64,000 bases of DNA from Meiothermus sp. (GCF_026004055.1 NZ_BPIJ01000001.1:1426001-1490000); one strand, 5' to 3'; counted from the first letter of the stretch, positions 9,282 through 18,429 are shown. Made by a program: numbers and translations. Notes: a model not told the origin generated them from the sequence alone.

Positions 9282-10835
9282 TCAGGTTTCCTCCCGTACC
9301 AAGCGCAGGGGAAACACCCCGGTAAGCAAGCGCGGCCAGGCCAGCCGGGGCCGCCCCCAGTCGAGCTTCACCCCCGGCAAGCTGGGGGCGAAAAACTGCT
9401 GCCAGAGCCCCATTGCCAGCGGAGTCAGGCGCTGGTCAATAGCCATCTCGGCCCCCCATTGCAGCTCGCCCAGGTCGAAGGGGCTGGGGGGCTTGCCCAG
9501 TTCCTCCGTGAGTTTGTCGTGCACTTCCACGCGCACCCGGCTCTGGTACAGCCAGTCGTCCACCAGGCGCGAAAAGTTGGCCTCGGCCAACGAGACCGGG
9601 TCGTCGCCAAAAAGGGCACACACCCCCGCCGCAATGGCGCTACCCAGGCTATTACCGGCGGTGTTCCAAGCCGCAAAGCCCCCCAGCCCCGGCAGATTGA
9701 CCGACTGCAACAATAGCTTCATGAAGCGGTTTTCGGCGGCGTTGGCATAGGCCACGTCGGCCACCGTTACCATCCGGCCTGCAGCCTGATCGCCCACCAG
9801 CCGGTCTATCAGCTCGGGCAGGTAGCGCTCTGCCGTATCCACCGTCTCGTAGTCGGGCTGGCGCTGGGCCTGTCGGGTAGCCGGGGCATTCACGGCCAGA
9901 ATCAGATCGGCCTCCTCGGTGGTCTGCACGGCCACGCACCCAGCAGCCCGCAGGTGGGCCTTGACCAGCTCGCCCAGCGGACGGTCTTCGTAGAGCATCA
10001 GGGCCTGGGGGGCTCGCACCGAGGGGTAGCGCACCAGTACCTTGGTCTTGCGCCCGGCATGGTTGAGCAGGGCCCTGGCCAGCAGGGTGCAGGCGGCCTC
10101 GTCGGCCCCCGGGTAGATATCGGCCTCGCCCCACAAGCCCAGTTCGTCCAGGCGGGCCTCGAGCCTGCGGCGGTCGCGGGACGCCAGACCGTAGGGGGTG
10201 GTATCGTCCAGGGTCAGGGCCAGGTACTCCAGCACCCCCTCGTTGAGCAGGTCTATGGCCGAGAGGTGCAGGGCATGGTTGCGCTCGCGGGTAGCCAGCC
10301 AGTCCAACAACACCTCTTTGGGCAGGTGCAGTCGGGCCCGATCCAGCTCCATCAGGGCATCGCCCGGCTCCTGTCCGGCGGCCTGACGGCGCTCGAGCCG
10401 GTCGGCCCACTCCGAGTACTTCCGCAAGACCGGCCCCCATTCGCCGTAGTAGGGCTTGTCCTCCAGCGGGTCGTTGTCGTGGGCTACCCGCACAATCACG
10501 CCGTGGGCCAGGATACGCAGATAGGGGCTGCGCTGCTTGATTTCGCGCAGCACCGCGAGCCTAGGCAACACCTCCTCCAGGCTGTCCGAAACCCGTCGGG
10601 CCGGAATCATGCCGCCCAGGGTGAGGGTCTCCAGGCTCACGATGGCGGCATCCGCCGCAGGGGCCTCGCGCCGCAACCACTCCGCTAGGGCGGCCGTGTT
10701 ACCGGGCTGGTTCATCTGGTTCAGAATTTCCAAGGGGGGCGAACGCATCTCCAGCCCGGCCACCCGTGCTAGTTGGTGGGGCAGCTCGAGGGTCACGGGT
10801 CTGGTATCAGCAGGCAGCAACAGAACGCGCTTCAT
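9282..10835 (-). CDS. DUF4127 family protein, cytoplasmic form
   Basis: 517 residues without a signal peptide. It opens MKRVLLLPADTRP, matching the P-x-D-x-R-P motif of the secreted paralogue at 2586-3815. Other shared motifs are SLETLTLGGM near 70, YPGADEA near 245, VADVAYANAAENRF, and AAWNTAGNSLGSAIAAG near 395-411. The repeated Asp, Arg, Glu and Asn residues could form a hydrolase-type active site, but this is inference and no activity is known to me. It probably heads an operon with nagA and the SIS gene, and is divergent from nagZ across 187 bases. A role in glycan or amino-sugar breakdown is the best context guess. Confidence 0.75.
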   Translation of the reverse strand: MKRVLLLPADTRPVTLELPHQLARVAGLEMRSPPLEILNQMNQPGNTAALAEWLRREAPAADAAIVSLETLTLGGMIPARRVSDSLEEVLPRLAVLREIKQRSPYLRILAHGVIVRVAHDNDPLEDKPYYGEWGPVLRKYSEWADRLERRQAAGQEPGDALMELDRARLHLPKEVLLDWLATRERNHALHLSAIDLLNEGVLEYLALTLDDTTPYGLASRDRRRLEARLDELGLWGEADIYPGADEAACTLLARALLNHAGRKTKVLVRYPSVRAPQALMLYEDRPLGELVKAHLRAAGCVAVQTTEEADLILAVNAPATRQAQRQPDYETVDTAERYLPELIDRLVGDQAAGRMVTVADVAYANAAENRFMKLLLQSVNLPGLGGFAAWNTAGNSLGSAIAAGVCALFGDDPVSLAEANFSRLVDDWLYQSRVRVEVHDKLTEELGKPPSPFDLGELQWGAEMAIDQRLTPLAMGLWQQFFAPSLPGVKLDWGRPRLAWPRLLTGVFPLRLVREET

Positions 10836-11022
10836 AGGTTGGACGCCACTCTATAACCCAATCTACCCGAAGTCTCCTTCTCCCGGTTAAACCCTCCCTT
10901 TTGGCAGGCTTTTGAGCCTTGCTCCTTGATGCCCAGAGTGTTGAAGGCCAAAACTGCCTTATGGTACTGACGGTGGCATCTCTGTTTGCCAAGCTCTACC
11001 TATCTACAATGGAAAGGTGCTT
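10836..11022. promoter_or_regulatory. Divergent promoter region between DUF4127 gene and nagZ
   Basis: This spacer separates two head-to-head amino-sugar genes. For nagZ, TACAAT at 11005-11010 is a good -10 candidate, followed at once by the ribosome site GGAAAGG at 11011-11017. I cannot find a convincing -35 or operator. Shared control of both genes is possible but not shown. Confidence 0.3.
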
Positions 11023-12540
11023 ATGGAAAGCCTGTATCTTGCCACCAGTCTGATGATGGTCGACATCCCCGGCCCCGCCTTAGATGCCGCCACCCGCGCC
11101 CACCTCGAGCGCTACCGCTTTGGAGGGGTCTGCCTGTTTCGCAAAAACATCCAGAACCCCGCTCAGGTGCAGAAGCTGGTGGCCGAAATTCGTGAAGTGC
11201 TGGGGCCCCAGGCCTGGATTGCCATTGACCAGGAAGGCGGGGCCGTACAGCGCGTGCTGGAGTTAGCCCAGGCCCCTGCCCCGATGGCCCTGGGCGCCAT
11301 AGGGGATGCCAGCACCGCCGAAGCCGTGGGGGCTGCGGTGGGCCGCACGCTCATCTCGCTGGGCATCAACTGGAACTTCGCCCCCTCGGTGGACGTGAAC
11401 ACCAACCCCAAGAATCCGGTGATTGGCGACCGCAGTTTTGGCTCCGACCCCAAAAAAGTCGCCCGGCTAGCGCTGGCCTGGGCCAGAGGCCTCGAACAAG
11501 CCGGGGTGATGGCCACCGTCAAACACTTCCCCGGCCACGGGGATACTTTTCTGGACTCACACCTCGACCTGCCGGTGGTGGATAAGCCATTAGAGGCGCT
11601 CGAGCGCACCGAACTCTATCCCTTTCGCAAGGCCGTAGAAGCCCATATCAGCGCCATCATGAGCGCTCATATTCGCTTCCCCGCCCTAGACCAGCAGTAT
11701 CCTGCCACGCTCTCGCACAAAATCCTGACCCTTTTCCTGCGCCAAAAGCTGGGCTACCAGGGCATCATCGTCACCGACGCGCTGGACATGAAAGCCATCA
11801 CCCAGCACTACTCCGTGGGCGAGGCCGCGGTTCAAAGCCTTCAGGCCGGGGCCGACTTGATCTTGTCGCTGGGCAAACCCGAGGTGCATATCGCCCAGGC
11901 CACGGCCATCCAGCAGGCCCTGGAAAAGGGCGAACTATCCTGGGAACGCACCCAGCAAAGCCAGCACCGGCTAAAAGAGGCCGCACAACGGTTTCCCGGT
12001 TCACCCAGGAACTACTCGGCTTCGCAGCAAAAACGAGACCATAGGCTAATGGAGCAAGTAGCTCTCCAAAGCATCACCCCGTACCGGCAACCCTTGCGCC
12101 CCCGGCGCTCGGATCGAATTTTGCTGGTCTCCGCAGGCAGTACCTTCGAAGCCGGCCCCTATGGTGAGACCATCGCGGTTAAGGACTTGGCCAACCTGCT
12201 CAAAACCCGCTTTGCCAAGGTCAGCCAGTTTGTTTATGACCCCCAAAAAGCCGCTGAGTTTGTAAATGGGTTGGAAAAGGCTGCCGTTGAAGCCGACTAC
12301 CTGCTCGTGGTCTCGGTCGGTCGAGGCAGCCTGAGCCCCCAGGAAGCCCAGCTCCTCCAGCACGCCTTCACCCTGGGTAAACGGGCCACCCACATCGCCC
12401 TGTGGAACCCCTACCACATCCTGAGCCTGCGTAAACCGGCCTTCATAACCTACGGCTTCCGCACCCCCACCCTGAAGGCCCTGGTCAAGGTGCTGGGCGG
12501 GGCACAGGCCAAAGGTCGGCTGCCGTTCAAACTGCGATAA
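11023..12540 (+). CDS. nagZ: Glycoside hydrolase family 3 beta-N-acetylhexosaminidase (NagZ-like)
   Basis: 505 residues from the ATG at 11023, which has GGAAAGG five bases upstream; an in-frame GTG at 11017 overlaps that site. The GH3 barrel shows AIDQEGGAVQR, the NagZ catalytic-dyad loop KHFPGHGDTFLDSH near residue 170, and the nucleophile strand VTDALDMKAI near 250. After about residue 340 comes a second alpha/beta domain typical of long NagZ/NamZ forms. No signal peptide is visible, so a cytosolic role on imported muropeptide or GlcNAc oligomers is expected. It is divergent from the DUF4127-nagA-SIS genes. Confidence 0.9.
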   Translation: MESLYLATSLMMVDIPGPALDAATRAHLERYRFGGVCLFRKNIQNPAQVQKLVAEIREVLGPQAWIAIDQEGGAVQRVLELAQAPAPMALGAIGDASTAEAVGAAVGRTLISLGINWNFAPSVDVNTNPKNPVIGDRSFGSDPKKVARLALAWARGLEQAGVMATVKHFPGHGDTFLDSHLDLPVVDKPLEALERTELYPFRKAVEAHISAIMSAHIRFPALDQQYPATLSHKILTLFLRQKLGYQGIIVTDALDMKAITQHYSVGEAAVQSLQAGADLILSLGKPEVHIAQATAIQQALEKGELSWERTQQSQHRLKEAAQRFPGSPRNYSASQQKRDHRLMEQVALQSITPYRQPLRPRRSDRILLVSAGSTFEAGPYGETIAVKDLANLLKTRFAKVSQFVYDPQKAAEFVNGLEKAAVEADYLLVVSVGRGSLSPQEAQLLQHAFTLGKRATHIALWNPYHILSLRKPAFITYGFRTPTLKALVKVLGGAQAKGRLPFKLR

Positions 12541-12712
12541 TACGGTTGCTCCGAGTCGAGGATTCAGGGCCAAGGGCCATAGGTTGTTGAAGCTGGGCCA
12601 GGTTGAACCGGTCTGAATAGGTTATCTTCGGGAGGCCTGTCTGCTTAGAATACAGAACCCAAAGCTCAGTGTCCTGACGTACATCAAAGCTGATTCGGAA
12701 CCACTCTGGCAC
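12527..12712 (-). CDS. Doubtful small open frame, possible gene remnant
   Basis: A 61-codon frame from a GTG at 12712 whose end overlaps the last 14 bases of nagZ on the other strand. Its codon choice has fewer G/C third positions than the neighbours. It has no ribosome site and no recognisable motif. The peptide looks protein-like (SFDVRQDTELWVLYSKQTG), so a decayed gene fragment is possible. It may equally be chance. Confidence 0.18.
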   Translation of the reverse strand: MPEWFRISFDVRQDTELWVLYSKQTGLPKITYSDRFNLAQLQQPMALGPESSTRSNRIIAV

Positions 12713-12783
12713 TGACGATTGGCTTCATTTGAGCTTTCGGCCCTCCGCTTTCGGCTATTGGCGGTTCACTATAAGCTATACCC

Positions 12784-13746
12784 ATGAAAGCCATTCGCGT
12801 TCACCAGCCGGGCGGCCTCGAGGCCATGCAGTTAGAGGACATTCCCACCCCTACCCCTGGCGAGGGCCAGGCCCTAGTACGGCTCGAGGCCATTGGGGTC
12901 AACTTTATTGACATCTACAAGCGCTCCGGTCTGTATGCCGTCCCCACGCCTTTTACGGTAGGCGAGGAGGGGGCCGGGGTGGTAGAAGCGGTGGGGCCGG
13001 GGGTGGAGGGCGTCCGGCCCGGCGAGGTAGTGGTCTATTCCAACGTGCAAGGCAGTTATGCCGAGTATGCCGTGGTGCCTGCCGATAAGCTAGTCAAGGT
13101 GCCCATGGGCCTGAACCCCAAAATTGCTGTGGCCGGGATGCTCCAGGGCATGACCGCCCACTACCTGACCCACAGCACCTATCCCCTCCAAGCCGGCGAA
13201 ACCTGCCTTGTCCATGCCGGCGCGGGCGGGGTGGGGCTGCTCCTGATCCAGATGGCCAAAATGATTGGGGCCACCGTTATCACCACGGCCTCTTCGGAAG
13301 AGAAGCGGAGGCTGGCCAAAGAAGCGGGGGCCGACCATGCGCTGCCTTACGAGGGCTTCGACCAGAAGGCCCGCGAAATTACCAGCGGCAGGGGCGTGGA
13401 TGTGGTCTACGACGGCGTGGGGCAGGCCACCTGGGAAGGCAGCCTGAACAGCCTGCGCATTCGGGGCATGCTGGCCCTATACGGGCAGAGCAGCGGGCCG
13501 GTTCCACCCTTCAACCCGCAGGTTCTAAACCAGAAGGGCGGCCTGTTCTTGACCCGGCCCTCCCTCTGGCACTACACCCAGACCCGCGAAGAGCTCCTGT
13601 GGCGGGCCGGTGACGTGATGCGCTGGATCCTCGAGGGCAAGCTCAAAGTTCGCATCGGGGCCGAGTTCCCCCTGGCCCAGGCAGCCCAGGCACACAAAGC
13701 CCTGCAAGAACGCCAAACCACCGGCAAGGTGCTCCTAATCCCCTAG
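12784..13746 (+). CDS. qor: NADPH:quinone oxidoreductase, zinc-independent MDR family
   Basis: 320 residues. It begins MKAIRVHQPGGLEAM and has the QOR-type substrate loop NFIDIYKRSGLY near residue 43, the strand GEEGAGVVEAVGPGVEG, and the nucleotide-binding turn HAGAGGVGLLLIQMAK near 146. The zinc-ligand cysteines of alcohol dehydrogenases are absent, as expected for Qor. It likely reduces quinones with NADPH. There is no Shine-Dalgarno sequence; TATAAG lies only eight bases before the ATG, so the mRNA may be leaderless. It converges with dctM, the two genes overlapping by four bases. Confidence 0.9.
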   Translation: MKAIRVHQPGGLEAMQLEDIPTPTPGEGQALVRLEAIGVNFIDIYKRSGLYAVPTPFTVGEEGAGVVEAVGPGVEGVRPGEVVVYSNVQGSYAEYAVVPADKLVKVPMGLNPKIAVAGMLQGMTAHYLTHSTYPLQAGETCLVHAGAGGVGLLLIQMAKMIGATVITTASSEEKRRLAKEAGADHALPYEGFDQKAREITSGRGVDVVYDGVGQATWEGSLNSLRIRGMLALYGQSSGPVPPFNPQVLNQKGGLFLTRPSLWHYTQTREELLWRAGDVMRWILEGKLKVRIGAEFPLAQAAQAHKALQERQTTGKVLLIP

Positions 13747-15167
13747 CCCCCCGGGGTTCCCCGCAGGGAGGGTAGCCAGCTACTTAGGGCCGGGAAGGCA
13801 ATGGTAATAATGAGCACCAATATCTGCACGGCGATGAAGGGAATTACCCCTCGGTACATATCGGTGGTCTTGACCTCTGGCGGAGCCACCCCGCGCAGGT
13901 AGAAGAGCGCAAAGCCAAAAGGCGGGGTAAGGAAGCTGGTCTGAAGGTTCATGGCCAGGATGATGCCAAACCACAAGAGCTTCCCCTGTACAAAAGCTTC
14001 GGTAGAAAGGTCGTAGTTGCCCGCCATCTGCATGGCCTCGGCCTGGGCCCGCCAGATGGCCTCCGCTGCCGGGAGCACCAGCGGCACGACGATGAAGGCG
14101 ATCTCAAAAAAGTCAATGAAGAACCCCAGCACAAAAACCAAAACCATCACGAAGATAATGAAGCCGATTTCCCCGCCGGGCAGCGCCACCAGGATGTCCT
14201 TGACCAGCTTATCGCCCTCGAGGCCCCTAAAAATCAGGCTGAAAGCCGTGGCGCCAATCAAAATGAAGATCACCATGCTGGTGAAGCGGGCCGTCTCTAC
14301 CACCGCATCGCGGAACACCTTCCAGTTCAGACGGCGGTAAAAGGCCGCCATAATTAGCGCTGCCACCGACCCCACCGCACCCGCTTCGGTAGGCGTGGCG
14401 ATGCCAAAGAAAATGCTGCCCAGCACAAATAGAATGAGCAGCACCGGCGGCACCAGCGCCACCAGGGCCCTTCGCCCCAGCTCCCACCCTTTGTAGGGCC
14501 GGGCTTCCGGTGGCAGGGCCGGGGCCATCTTGGGCCTGACCAGAGCCACCAGAGCCACCAGCAAAACCAAAGCGCCGGAAAGCATTAGCCCCGGTATCAG
14601 GGCCCCCAAGAACAAATCCCCCACGCTCACGCCCAGCTGGTCACCCAGCACCACCAGCACAATGCTGGGCGGGATGATCTGGCCCAGCGTCCCCGAGGCG
14701 GCGATTACCCCGGTAGCCAGGGGCTTGCTGTAGCCATACTTGAGCATCACCGGCAGGGAGATCAGGCCCATGGCCACCACCGTAGCGGCCACCACCCCGG
14801 TGGTTGCGGCCAAAAGGGTACCCACCAGAACCACCGCAATGGCCACCCCGCCCCGCACCGGGCCAAAAAGCTGCCCAACGGTGTCTAAAAGCTGCTCGGC
14901 CAACTTGGACTTTTCCAGGATGAGCCCCAGAAAAATGAAGTAGGGAATGGCCAGCAGCGTGTAGTTGGACATGATGCCAAAGATGCGCTGAGGCAGGCTA
15001 CCCACAAAGCGCAGGTCGAACTCGCCAATGGCAATCCCCACCGCCCCAAAGATGAGGGCCACGCCCCCCAGGGCAAAGGCCACGGGGTAGCCGGTAAAGA
15101 TGAGTACCAGAGCCCCCAAAAACATGGCCCCACCCAAAAGCTCGATGCCACCGCCTTGCAAGACCAT
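13743..15167 (-). CDS. dctM: TRAP transporter large permease subunit
   Basis: 474 residues, strongly hydrophobic with about 12-13 membrane segments. The family signatures include GTLGQIIPPSIVLVVLGD near residue 160 and the long C-terminal stretch LQTSFLTPPFGFALFY. DctM forms the ion-coupled translocation channel of TRAP transporters. Its ATG follows the dctQ stop with no spacer. The subunit order dctP-dctQ-dctM is complete. Confidence 0.95.
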   Translation of the reverse strand: MVLQGGGIELLGGAMFLGALVLIFTGYPVAFALGGVALIFGAVGIAIGEFDLRFVGSLPQRIFGIMSNYTLLAIPYFIFLGLILEKSKLAEQLLDTVGQLFGPVRGGVAIAVVLVGTLLAATTGVVAATVVAMGLISLPVMLKYGYSKPLATGVIAASGTLGQIIPPSIVLVVLGDQLGVSVGDLFLGALIPGLMLSGALVLLVALVALVRPKMAPALPPEARPYKGWELGRRALVALVPPVLLILFVLGSIFFGIATPTEAGAVGSVAALIMAAFYRRLNWKVFRDAVVETARFTSMVIFILIGATAFSLIFRGLEGDKLVKDILVALPGGEIGFIIFVMVLVFVLGFFIDFFEIAFIVVPLVLPAAEAIWRAQAEAMQMAGNYDLSTEAFVQGKLLWFGIILAMNLQTSFLTPPFGFALFYLRGVAPPEVKTTDMYRGVIPFIAVQILVLIITIAFPALSSWLPSLRGTPGG

Positions 15168-15725
15168 CTAGGCAACCTCCCCTTTGGCCTCGTGGGGCAG
15201 GTGGGGCAGTACCCCCCGTAAAAAGGCCAGGTTTTTGATGAACTCGGAAAACCCTTGCAAGGCCAGCAGGATGAAGGCCGGCAACAGCATTAGCTTGAGT
15301 GGCCAGCGCGGCAAACCCCCCGCATCGGAGGAAACCTCCCGCACCTGTACCGAGAAAGCAACCAGCGGCAGACTCACATAAAAAAGAATCAGGGCAAAGG
15401 GCACCACAAACAAAATGGCGCCCAGCATGTTGACCCAGGCCTGGCCCCGCTCACCCAGGCGGGCGTAGATGACATCTACCCGGATGTGGCCGTCGTGCTT
15501 GAGCACATAGCCCACCATCAGCAAAAAAATAAGCGAGAAAATGTACCACTGAAGCTCGAAGTAGGTGTTGGAGGCCAAGCGGGTGCCCACGCTTTTGTCC
15601 AGGCTCCGCCCAATGGCGTTGTAGGCCCCTACCGCCACCATCGGCACCACCAGCCATAGCACTACGCGCCCCACCCACTCATTGATGGTGTCTATTAGTC
15701 TGGATATCGCCAGCAACACCCTCAC
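15168..15725 (-). CDS. dctQ: TRAP transporter small permease subunit
   Basis: 185 residues with four predicted membrane helices. It carries the DctQ signature around W-x-R-x-L-x-DKSVGTR and GHIRVDVIYARL near residue 85. The GTG start at 15725 is supported by GAGGAGG about eight bases upstream. It is adjacent to dctM and 180 bases after dctP. DctQ is the scaffold membrane subunit that docks DctM. Confidence 0.92.
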   Translation of the reverse strand: MRVLLAISRLIDTINEWVGRVVLWLVVPMVAVGAYNAIGRSLDKSVGTRLASNTYFELQWYIFSLIFLLMVGYVLKHDGHIRVDVIYARLGERGQAWVNMLGAILFVVPFALILFYVSLPLVAFSVQVREVSSDAGGLPRWPLKLMLLPAFILLALQGFSEFIKNLAFLRGVLPHLPHEAKGEVA

Positions 15726-15905
15726 CTACACACCTCCTCGAGGTAACCCCATCGGTTCAAAAAACATAGTTTCACTCCCAAAAAATTGGCTCGGTTTATC
15801 CCAACCATCTCGCCCAATAGCGCCAATGACCCCCGGCCCAAATATAAGCCCCCCACCCGCAGGCGGGGAGCCTGCATCTTGCTCTAAGCCGATGCCATGT
15901 GCAAA

Positions 15906-16988
15906 CTAGCGCAGGTTCCGCACAAAGTCGTCGTAGCGGAACTCGTTGGTGGCGAACCAGCGGCGAATTTCGTCGCGGAAGGTTTTCCAGGAGGTGTAGA
16001 TACCCCGGTAGGTGGCGTCCTTGGCCGCGATTTCTTCGTAGAGCGCCGTGGCTTCGCGGTTGGCCGCCTGCAGCACCGAGGTGGGGTAGGGCCGAACCTG
16101 GGTTCCAGCCCTTTGCAAACGGGCCAGTGCGGGCGAGTTCTTGGCGTCGTACTCGGCCAGGGTAGCCTCGTTGGCCTCGCGGCAAGCGCTTTTGAAGATT
16201 TCCTGGTACTCCTTGGGCAGGCTGCGCCAGCGCTCCAGGTTCACAATGGCCGATACGGTGGAGCCGGGCTCCCACCAGCCGGGGTAGTAGTAGAAGCGGG
16301 CGGCTTTGTTCAGGCCCAGCTTCTCATCGTCGTAGGGGCCTACCCATTCGGCCCCGTCAATCGCGCCGCGGTCGAGGGCCAGGAAAATCTCGCCACCGGG
16401 CAGGGTTTGTACGGTCACGCCCAGACGGGTCATGACCTGCCCACCCAGCCCTGGAATACGGAAGCGCAAGCCCTTGAGGTCTTCGGGGCCCTTAATTTCC
16501 TTGCGGAACCAGCCCCCCATCTGTACACCGGTGTTTCCGGCGGGGAAGGTAATGGCGTTGAAGTCGGCCATCACCCGCTGCATGGCCTGCAAACCGCCTC
16601 CGTAGTACAGCCAAGCATTCTGCTGGCGAGGGTTGAGGCCAAAGGGTACCCCGGTGTCGAAGGCCAGCGAAGGGCTCTTGCCCACGTAGTAGTAGTTGGC
16701 GGTGTGCCCACACTCCACGTTGCCGGCCTGCACCACATCCAGCACCTGCAGGCCGGGGGCAATTTCGCCTGCCGGGAAGGGGGTAATCTCGAAGCGCCCC
16801 TCGGTCATCTCCGAGACCCGCTTGGCCACAATCTCGGCGGCCCCAAAGAGGGTGTCCAGCGAGCGGGGCCAGCTTGTAGCCATGCGCCAGCGGATGCGCG
16901 GCTGGGTCTGGGCGTAAACCGGGCCAAACACCGTGCTGGCTGCAACTGCACCAACACCTGCCTTTTTTAGAAAGTCACGTCGCTTCAC
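15906..16988 (-). CDS. dctP: TRAP transporter substrate-binding protein (alpha-keto acid/lactate type)
   Basis: 360 residues from a GTG with AGGAGG upstream. The N-terminus MKRRDFLKKAG plus a hydrophobic stretch is a twin-arginine signal, so the protein is exported folded. The ligand region reads LRFRIPGLGGQVM, then GGEIFLALDRGAIDGAEWVGP, and YPGWWEPGS. From memory this matches the TakP/TTHA0766 branch that binds keto acids or calcium lactate rather than C4-dicarboxylates. The invariant arginine in RFRIPG should contact the carboxylate. It heads the dctPQM unit and has its own promoter at 17040-17068. Confidence 0.92.
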   Translation of the reverse strand: MKRRDFLKKAGVGAVAASTVFGPVYAQTQPRIRWRMATSWPRSLDTLFGAAEIVAKRVSEMTEGRFEITPFPAGEIAPGLQVLDVVQAGNVECGHTANYYYVGKSPSLAFDTGVPFGLNPRQQNAWLYYGGGLQAMQRVMADFNAITFPAGNTGVQMGGWFRKEIKGPEDLKGLRFRIPGLGGQVMTRLGVTVQTLPGGEIFLALDRGAIDGAEWVGPYDDEKLGLNKAARFYYYPGWWEPGSTVSAIVNLERWRSLPKEYQEIFKSACREANEATLAEYDAKNSPALARLQRAGTQVRPYPTSVLQAANREATALYEEIAAKDATYRGIYTSWKTFRDEIRRWFATNEFRYDDFVRNLR

Positions 16989-17039
16989 TTGCTTCCTCCT
17001 AAGATAGCAATTTTATCTTGCACTGATGGGTGCGAGGTG

Positions 17040-17068
17040 ATTATATGTCAGTCGGTTGTGAGCATCAA
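17040..17068 (-). promoter_or_regulatory. Probable sigma-70-type promoter of dctPQM
   Basis: Reading the complement, TTGATG (17068-17063) is followed by a 17-base spacer and TATAAT (17045-17040). This is close to the consensus. It lies 50 bases ahead of the dctP GTG. Confidence 0.7.
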
Positions 17069-17107
17069 CGATTAACTTGGTCAGTTTTGATTCCAACTTA
17101 TTCACAA

Positions 17108-17140
17108 ATAAGTCCACATCACCTCTATAAGTCCACATCA
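17108..17140 (-). promoter_or_regulatory. Tandem direct repeats upstream of the dctP promoter, possible operator
   Basis: ATAAGTCCACATCA occurs twice, at 17108-17121 and 17127-17140, with a 19-base period, about two helical turns. The repeats end about 40 bases upstream of the -35 hexamer, a position suited to an activator. The binding protein is unknown. Confidence 0.5.
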
Positions 17141-17220
17141 TTTCGTTTCAAAGAGGAAAATCATTGGGTTTTACAAGTTTTGGTGTAACTATAGCAGTTA
17201 TAGCATCTGGGTAATCTTAA

Positions 17221-17685
17221 TGGTCTGGTAACAAAATACGCAGTATGGGGTTTAGCCTTCAGAACGTGCCGTGTCTCGTAAACCTGGGCCTTCGGTGCCT
17301 TGCCTGTACGGTCATGCAAAAAGCACCCCACCCCGCTTCGCCCCTTCCCTCCCCTACTGCGTAGGGGAGGCCAGGTGGGGTGGCTGACCTGGCCCTTCAC
17401 CCAGCGGATTGGGGGCCTTGCCTGATACCCTCCCCCACCCTCCCTACGCGGTAGGGAGGGCGTTTTTAGGCCATCTCGGGGGCCGAAGTGGGATGAAATC
17501 TCTACATCGATGTATTCGGTGTGCGGTACATAATACCAGATTCGGTTAGTTCGTCACCGAATGGTGACGAACTAACCCGACCAAAGGGAGTGCTCTAGGA
17601 TTCAAAAAGATAGCCCCAGGGTTGTTTGTTTTGAAGACTATCTTTTTGAATCCGGTATAACTTCGGAAATTTAGTTACCAGACCA
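17221..17685 (-). repeat. Rep1 copy B, interrupted by a Rep2 insertion
   Basis: A Rep1 in reverse orientation flanked by CTTAA at 17216-17220 and 17686-17690. Its length is 465 bp, which equals 338 bp of Rep1 plus 127 bp of inserted Rep2 with its duplication. The rest of the element is nearly identical to the intact copies. From 17691 to 17931 I see no gene and no structure I can name. Confidence 0.9.
17534..17657. repeat. Rep2 element nested in Rep1 copy B
   Basis: The insert begins TACCAGATTCGG and ends GAATCCGGTA, flanked by TAA on each side. Inside is an inverted motif TTAGTTCGTCACC / GGTGACGAACTAA, and a second one ATTCAAAAAGATAG / CTATCTTTTTGAAT. Relatives lie at 31164-31286 and 49726-50259. 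Exact ends are uncertain by one or two bases. Confidence 0.8.
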
Positions 17686-17931
17686 CTTAAGTACCCCATT
17701 TTCAACAACCGCAATTCAAGAGTGCGGTACAAGGGAAAGTGACGCTCAGCGCACCCTTCACCTTAGTACAGCTGGACAGATAAGCTGGAGGATAACGTCG
17801 GAATCGGGCCGGCTCACGATGCAACATCTACATAGGGCATGATGCTATTTTTCATGCTACCGAAAGCACTATACCGAGCACGATTCCCTTAAGAGAGTTC
17901 GCTCGGTACACCTTCCCATACAGAGCATGGG

Positions 17932-18429
17932 CTAACGGATGTAAAAGAATGTTTCGGCTACATCACGCACCCTCGAGCCGCTGCGCTGGATGTAAATGGA
18001 GGTTTGTTGGTCCCAGCCTTCCGAGGTGTAGGTACCCCGGAAGACAACTCCGGAGGGATGGGGCGTATCGGTGTAGATGGCCCGTACCCGTTGCAGGCCC
18101 AAGGGCGGGCGTAGCTCGTAGCGGAACCCCGGCGGGCCGGAGAGTAGATGGGTGCCGGGGTTGAGAAAGACCCGGTCGAACTCGTAGGCCACCCCGTCGG
18201 GGTCAATGCCCACCAGGGTCACATAGCCTGCACGGGTCAGGCTCACCACAAAGCGCACACTCTCTCCCACAAGGTAACTAGACCCCCGCCCCCGATCGGG
18301 CTCGAAGCGGGTGATGATGGGGCTCAGGTCAAAACCAAAGCGCAAACCCACCGTAACCCCGGTACGGCCGACCGGAAAGCAGGCCGAGAGCAGTAGGGCC
18401 AGCAAAACCAAGGGCAACATCTTTCGCAT
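17932..18429 (-). CDS. DUF4384 domain lipoprotein
   Basis: 165 residues from the ATG at 18429, which has AAGGTGG a few bases upstream; an in-frame GTG three codons earlier is inside that site. The N-terminus is a lipoprotein signal with lipobox LLSAC. The rest resembles DUF4384, with YLVGESVRFVVSLTRAGYVTL and a later F-R-G-T-Y strand. Such domains are found in envelope proteins of unclear function. It is monocistronic, with the rnhB gene 60 bases away on the same strand. Confidence 0.75.
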   Translation of the reverse strand: MRKMLPLVLLALLLSACFPVGRTGVTVGLRFGFDLSPIITRFEPDRGRGSSYLVGESVRFVVSLTRAGYVTLVGIDPDGVAYEFDRVFLNPGTHLLSGPPGFRYELRPPLGLQRVRAIYTDTPHPSGVVFRGTYTSEGWDQQTSIYIQRSGSRVRDVAETFFYIR

